This document shows, piece by piece, positions 49,728-53,459 of a stretch of DNA of 53,459 nucleotides. The DNA lies in NCBI GenBank assembly GCA_024686035.1, contig JAIBDW010000003.1:1-53459 (forward strand), read 5' to 3'. The stretch is from Oceanospirillaceae bacterium (GTDB lineage: Bacteria; Pseudomonadota; Gammaproteobacteria; Pseudomonadales; Balneatricaceae). Every line of letters starts with the position of its first letter. Position 1 is the first letter of the stretch. The notes under the pieces were generated by a model that saw nothing but the letters and a program-made list of their open reading frames with translations, made no database searches and was not told the DNA's origin. The position numbers and the translations under genes were made by a program.

Positions 49728-50720
49728 ATGCAATATCAGTTGATAGACGATTTTGGACGCCAAGTCGATTATGTGCGCATTTCTGTAACGGACCGGTGTG
49801 ATTTTCGTTGCGTGTATTGTATGGCCGAAGAAATGACCTTTTTGCCTCGTCATAGCATTATGAGTATTGAGGAAATTGAGCTTGTTGCCAAAGCATTTGT
49901 AGCATTGGGTGTCACTCGTATCCGTCTTACGGGAGGGGAGCCTTTAGTGCGCAGAGGTTTGGTTGAAAATCTACATAAAATAGGCAAGCTTGAAGGGCTC
50001 AATGAACTGCTGATTACGACCAATGGTTCGCAACTAGTGCGCCATGCCAAGACCCTTAAAGAAGCAGGGGTAAAACGCCTAAATGTCAGTTTAGATTCAT
50101 TGGATGAAGCGAAGTTTACAGCGATGACTCGCACTGGAAAATTGTCTCAGGTTTTACAAGGTATTGACGCTGCGATTGAAGAAGGTTTTGAACGAATAAA
50201 AATTAATGCAGTAGTGATGCGAGGAAGTAACGACGATGAGGTGCTTGATCTAGTAGATTTTGCCCGCGACAAAGCCATAGATATCGCCTTTATTGAAGAA
50301 ATGCCATTAGGTAATATTCAAAGCCATGATCGCGCACTGACATATTGCTCCAGTGATGATGTGCGTGAAATGATTGAGCAACACTACCCATTAACTCATA
50401 ATCCTCAAAAAACTGCTGGGCCATCTCGTTATTACAGCATGCCAAACCACAAGACTCAGATTGGTTTTATTTCCCCGCATAGTCATAACTTTTGTAGTGA
50501 CTGTAACCGTGTCAGAGTTACCGTGGAAGGTCGCCTTTTGTTGTGTTTAGGTAATGAGCACAGCCTTGACCTTATGCCCATACTCAGGAGTCAACCCGGG
50601 CAGATTGTGCCTCTTCAGGAAGCCATCATTGCTGCGATGGCATTAAAGCCAGAAAAACATCATTTTGATTTGCATGAAAAGCCGCAAATTCTCCGATTCA
50701 TGAACGCCACTGGCGGATAA
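49728..50720 (+). CDS. moaA: GTP 3',8-cyclase MoaA
   Basis: Radical SAM enzyme starting molybdopterin synthesis from GTP. The SAM cluster motif is CDFRCVYC (about residues 25-32), with [13 protein letters not shown] and TTNGSQL after it. The second cluster is held by Cys residues in [20 protein letters not shown] split near residue 255-275. The chain ends in Gly-Gly, as is typical. ATG 49728 has GTGAG 7 nt before it; a GTG at 49716 in frame is an alternative adding four residues. Length 330 compares with 329. Confidence 0.96.
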   Translation: MQYQLIDDFGRQVDYVRISVTDRCDFRCVYCMAEEMTFLPRHSIMSIEEIELVAKAFVALGVTRIRLTGGEPLVRRGLVENLHKIGKLEGLNELLITTNGSQLVRHAKTLKEAGVKRLNVSLDSLDEAKFTAMTRTGKLSQVLQGIDAAIEEGFERIKINAVVMRGSNDDEVLDLVDFARDKAIDIAFIEEMPLGNIQSHDRALTYCSSDDVREMIEQHYPLTHNPQKTAGPSRYYSMPNHKTQIGFISPHSHNFCSDCNRVRVTVEGRLLLCLGNEHSLDLMPILRSQPGQIVPLQEAIIAAMALKPEKHHFDLHEKPQILRFMNATGG

Positions 50721-50735
50721 TAAGAATAATTAAAC

Positions 50736-51863
50736 ATGACTAATAATATTGATCCATTTCAGGACATTAGGCCTTATAACGATGAAGAAGTTAGGCCGGT
50801 AATCGATGCGCTTTTAAACAATAAAGAGCTGCTGGACGTGTTAGGGCGTTTCAAATACCCTCGTTTAAAGTCACTCTTAGGGCCTATTTTAAACCCGCCT
50901 ATACAGTGGGTGCTAAGGCGTGAATTTAAGCATGTGACAGATGTGTCTTCATGGCAAAAAATCATTTCTAAATACATGGGAAAAATGCTCAAGCGCACGG
51001 TTTCTAAATTAACCTACAGTGGTTTGGAGTATCTAAAGCCTGACACAGGATACCTATTTATTTCTAACCACCGTGACATCACTATGGATCCTGCTTTAGT
51101 GAGCTATGGCTTAGATCAATACGGCTTAGAAACGGCCCGTGTTGCCATTGGTGATAACCTATTGCAAAAACCATATGTTAGCGACATTATGCGGCTCAAT
51201 AAAAGCTTTGTTGTAAAACGCTCAGCTTCAGGCGTTCGTGAAAAAATGAAAGCTTATATGGAGCTGTCCAGTTATATCGATCATTCGGTACATACAGGCC
51301 ACAATATTTGGATTGCCCAAAGAGAAGGCCGAGCTAAAGATGGTGTGGATACTACTGATGTTGCCGTCATGAAAATGCTATATATGAGTAAGAAAAAGTC
51401 TGGCCAAAGCTATGCTGATTATATTAATAGCTTGCATATCGTTCCTGTGTCGATCGCCTATGAGTTTGACCCATGTGACAAAGCAAAAGCTTGTGAGTTA
51501 GCTGCTTTGGAAACTAGCGGCGAATATGTTAAAGCTAAGTTTGAAGACATGAATAGTATTGTTAAAGGTATTGTTGGTCACAAAGGCAAGGTGCATGTTG
51601 CCTTTGGAGAGCCTTTAGAGGGCCAGTTTGATACACCAGAGGACATTGCTTTTGCTATTGATTCAAGCATTGCTAAAAACTACCAGCTGCAAACAACTAA
51701 TGTAGCCGCTCATGCCATTCGCCAAGGACAGCCCCATGAAGAAGCGGATGCGTTGCAACAGCGCTTTGCAGAGCTTACCTCTAAACAGCAAGAGCATGCG
51801 TTAGCAATGTATGTTAATCCAGTGTTGCGGCAACAACAATTTAAAGCCGTAGTTGTAGACTAA
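50736..51863 (+). CDS. PlsC-like glycerolipid acyltransferase with variant HxxxxxD box
   Basis: Acyltransferase fold protein of 375 residues. The first acyltransferase block is [14 protein letters not shown] (about residues 109-122); spacing from His to Asp is six rather than the usual five (HX4D), although an Asp also follows at +2. [17 protein letters not shown] and [17 protein letters not shown] (block III, EGRxKD in place of FPEGTR) are conserved in a gammaproteobacterial group usually annotated as 1-acylglycerol-3-phosphate acyltransferase. Substrate is not known to me. It lies between moaA and moaC with a 15-bp gap after moaA. Confidence 0.8.
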   Translation: MTNNIDPFQDIRPYNDEEVRPVIDALLNNKELLDVLGRFKYPRLKSLLGPILNPPIQWVLRREFKHVTDVSSWQKIISKYMGKMLKRTVSKLTYSGLEYLKPDTGYLFISNHRDITMDPALVSYGLDQYGLETARVAIGDNLLQKPYVSDIMRLNKSFVVKRSASGVREKMKAYMELSSYIDHSVHTGHNIWIAQREGRAKDGVDTTDVAVMKMLYMSKKKSGQSYADYINSLHIVPVSIAYEFDPCDKAKACELAALETSGEYVKAKFEDMNSIVKGIVGHKGKVHVAFGEPLEGQFDTPEDIAFAIDSSIAKNYQLQTTNVAAHAIRQGQPHEEADALQQRFAELTSKQQEHALAMYVNPVLRQQQFKAVVVD

Positions 51864-51876
51864 GGATCTTCGCGTT

Positions 51877-52374
51877 ATGTCACAGTTGAGTCATATAGAT
51901 AACCAAGGCCATGCCCATATGGTGGATGTGTCTGAGAAGGAAATCACCACCCGTGTAGCCCGTGCAGAAGCGTTTGTAGCAATGTTACCCTCTACTTTGG
52001 CGTTAATCACAGGAGGTCGTCACAAGAAAGGTGATGTACTGGCTGTAGCTCGTATTGCCGGCATTCAAGCTGCCAAAAAATGCAGTGATTTGATTCCTTT
52101 GTGTCACCCTCTTATGTTGTCCAAGGTCAGTGTAGACTTGATTCCAGATGCCACTAACAACGGTGTGCGCATCGAAACGATGTGTAAACTTAACGGTCGC
52201 ACAGGTGTAGAAATGGAAGCGCTATGTGCAGCATCTGCAGCAGCTCTAACGCTCTATGATATGTGCAAAGCTGTGGATCGTGGCATGGTTATTAGCGGCT
52301 TGCAGGTGGTGGAAAAGCAAGGTGGTAAAAGTGGTCATTGGGTGATTGATCCCCGTGTGGGAGAGGAAGTATGA
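51877..52374 (+). CDS. moaC: Cyclic pyranopterin monophosphate synthase MoaC
   Basis: Converts the MoaA product to cyclic pyranopterin monophosphate. [18 protein letters not shown] (residues 15-32), [13 protein letters not shown] (about residues 67-79), [19 protein letters not shown] split around residue 115-130 and the Lys in [12 protein letters not shown] are conserved active-site blocks. Length 165 compares with 161. Overlaps moaD by four bases. Confidence 0.97.
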   Translation: MSQLSHIDNQGHAHMVDVSEKEITTRVARAEAFVAMLPSTLALITGGRHKKGDVLAVARIAGIQAAKKCSDLIPLCHPLMLSKVSVDLIPDATNNGVRIETMCKLNGRTGVEMEALCAASAAALTLYDMCKAVDRGMVISGLQVVEKQGGKSGHWVIDPRVGEEV

Positions 52375-52619
52375 TTAAAGTGCTTTTTTTTGGACAGCTT
52401 AAAGAGCAGATAGGTGTTGCGGGGTTTGAAGTTATAGTAGACGATGATATTAGCGTCTCACAACTGCTTGATAAGGTCATAAAAGCCCACCCAAAATGGG
52501 CTGAAGATCTTAGCCATGAGGCAGTGTTGGTTGCAGTTGATCAAGTTATGGCGAATGCGAACACGCTTGTGCCAGTGTCTTGTGAAGTCGCTTTTTTCCC
52601 ACCAGTAACCGGAGGCTAA
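52371..52619 (+). CDS. moaD: Molybdopterin synthase sulfur carrier subunit MoaD
   Basis: Ubiquitin-fold sulfur carrier, thiocarboxylated on its C-terminal Gly-Gly, here FFPPVTGG. Starts [15 protein letters not shown], typical for the fold. Length 82 compares with 81. ATGA overlap with moaC. The partner moaE, which usually follows, is not in the window; the next gene is a PlsC-like acyltransferase. Confidence 0.93.
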   Translation: MIKVLFFGQLKEQIGVAGFEVIVDDDISVSQLLDKVIKAHPKWAEDLSHEAVLVAVDQVMANANTLVPVSCEVAFFPPVTGG

Positions 52620-52653
52620 GCCCATTTTATTCGTTAGAACAGTCTTTTTTTAT

Positions 52654-53331
52654 ATGGGTTTATCTGTTATTTCCATCATTGCTTCAACCTTGTTGGTGAC
52701 AACTTCCCCTGTGGTTAAGCGCCGCTTTAGGTTTAAGTTTGTGAGTTATTGTAATCGCGCAGTTTTGCAATGGATGAAGATAACTTGTGGCGTAACCTTT
52801 GAAATCAATGGCTTGCACAATATACCCAAAAACCAGCCTTTAGTAGTGGCGTGTAATCATCAAAGCGATTGGGAGACATTTTTTTTGCTCACCATTGGGC
52901 TGCCTGTGAGTACAGTACTTAAAAGGGAGTTGTTGTTTATTCCGTTTTTTGGATGGGCTTTAGCAATGCTCAATCCGATCGCCATAGACCGTAAGCGCAA
53001 AACCAATGCGCTCAAACAGCTTTCTCAACAAGGCTGTGAACGCTTGAATGCTGGTATTTCTGTGGTGATATTTCCTGAAGGTACGCGCTGTCCTCCTGGA
53101 GCATTAGGCCCATGCACAAAAGGGGCTGCAATGTTGGCCCACCAAGCAGGTGTGCCCATTTTGCCTATAGTACAAAATAGTGGACACCTGGCATCTCAAC
53201 GCCAATGGCTAAAACCTGCAGGGAAGATTGAAGTACGAATTGGTCAGCCCATCAGTGCTGATGTGCCAACGAAAGAAATGCATGGACAGATGGTGTCTTG
53301 GATGACAGAAAACTTAACGAAGATATCTTAG
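52654..53331 (+). CDS. PlsC-type 1-acyl-sn-glycerol-3-phosphate acyltransferase
   Basis: Acylates lysophosphatidate or a related lysolipid at the inner membrane. An N-terminal hydrophobic segment (MGLSVISIIASTLLV) precedes block I NHQSDWE (residues about 68-74; HX4E variant of HX4D, frequent in proteobacterial members), then AIDRKRK, block III FPEGTR and block IV around GVPILPIV. Length 225 compares with 245 in E. coli PlsC. The ATG at 52654 has no clear binding site. Physiological substrate uncertain, as several paralogues are common; a second acyltransferase is two genes upstream. Confidence 0.88.
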   Translation: MGLSVISIIASTLLVTTSPVVKRRFRFKFVSYCNRAVLQWMKITCGVTFEINGLHNIPKNQPLVVACNHQSDWETFFLLTIGLPVSTVLKRELLFIPFFGWALAMLNPIAIDRKRKTNALKQLSQQGCERLNAGISVVIFPEGTRCPPGALGPCTKGAAMLAHQAGVPILPIVQNSGHLASQRQWLKPAGKIEVRIGQPISADVPTKEMHGQMVSWMTENLTKIS

Positions 53332-53340
53332 CATCATTAT

Positions 53341-53371
53341 ATCTAGTTGCGGCACTTTGCGGCAACTAGAT
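53341..53371. terminator. Hairpin between converging plsC-like gene and fabB
   Basis: ATCTAGTTGC (53341-53350) and GCAACTAGAT (53362-53371) form a perfect 10-bp stem with an 11-nt loop, 10 bp after one stop and 6 bp from the other. No T-run on either side, so termination is inferred from position. Confidence 0.5.
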
Positions 53372-53376
53372 CAGTC

Positions 53377-53459
53377 TTAAGCCACGTACTTAGTAAACAC
53401 CAACCTTGCATTAGTGCCGCCAAAACCAAAGCTGTTAGACATTACTGTGGTTAATTCCA
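53377..53459 (-). CDS. fabB: 3-oxoacyl-ACP synthase I, C-terminal end (cut by window edge)
   Basis: Only the last 27 codons are in the window. They read ELTTVMSNSFGFGGTNA then RLVFTKYVA and stop. The sequence matches the conserved C-terminal glycine-rich end of beta-ketoacyl-ACP synthases and agrees best with FabB, whose E. coli end has ELTTVMSNSFGFGGTNA as well. FabB elongates fatty acyl-ACP chains, including the step needed for unsaturated fatty acids. FabF is less likely. Confidence 0.85.
   Translation of the reverse strand, partial: ELTTVMSNSFGFGGTNARLVFTKYVA

Overview
The window looks like the core chromosome of a gammaproteobacterium with moderate to low GC, probably marine. It contains a nearly complete version of the classic glnD-map-rpsB-tsf-pyrH-frr-uppS-cdsA-rseP-bamA-skp-lpxD-fabZ-lpxA-lpxB-rnhB-dnaE-accA-tilS-pyrG-eno-ftsB-truD-surE-pcm-nlpD-rpoS-mutS-pncC-recA-recX-alaS-lysC-csrA order. 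The tilS-pyrG-eno junction, the alaS-lysC-csrA order and the bioBFHCD operon beside comF point to the Pseudomonadales/Oceanospirillales side of the class rather than the enterics. I do not assign a genus. I saw no insertion sequence, prophage, CRISPR array, tRNA or rRNA.

Layout: 1-1803 carries glnD (cut by the window edge) and map on the minus strand. 1804-2248 is a divergent regulatory region with the rpsB leader. 2249-30261 is one long plus-strand run covering translation (rpsB, tsf, frr), nucleotides (pyrH, pyrG), envelope building (uppS, cdsA, rseP, bamA, skp, lpxD, fabZ, lpxA, lpxB), DNA replication (rnhB, dnaE), lipid synthesis (accA), tRNA modification (tilS, truD), glycolysis (eno), division (ftsB, nlpD) and stress (surE, pcm, rpoS). 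mutS reads back against rpoS. From 33025 come pncC, the SOS gene recA, a recX broken by an amber codon, alaS, lysC and csrA. comF and the bioBFHCD operon diverge at 40453-40522. The last 8 kb holds an acyl-CoA dehydrogenase, dgkA, adenine deaminase, an rmlD-like reductase, moaA, moaC and moaD interleaved with two acyltransferases, and the C-terminus of fabB.

Most notable: (1) the usual positions of dxr (frr/uppS) and of ispD-ispF (ftsB/truD) are both empty although the flanking genes are intact, which raises the possibility that the MEP isoprenoid pathway is absent and replaced, for example by mevalonate; kdsA is also missing from pyrG/eno. (2) recX has an in-frame TAG about 60 percent of the way through an otherwise full-length reading frame. 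(3) Recognisable operators are present: two tandem LexA boxes before recA, a PsrA-like palindrome before the acyl-CoA dehydrogenase, and a probable BirA operator before bioB. (4) A DUF368 (PopT-like) membrane protein sits between pcm and nlpD. (5) A perfect 15-bp inverted repeat lies inside the start of glnD. I did not find a clearly new multi-gene system; this is mainly housekeeping DNA with a few informative departures.
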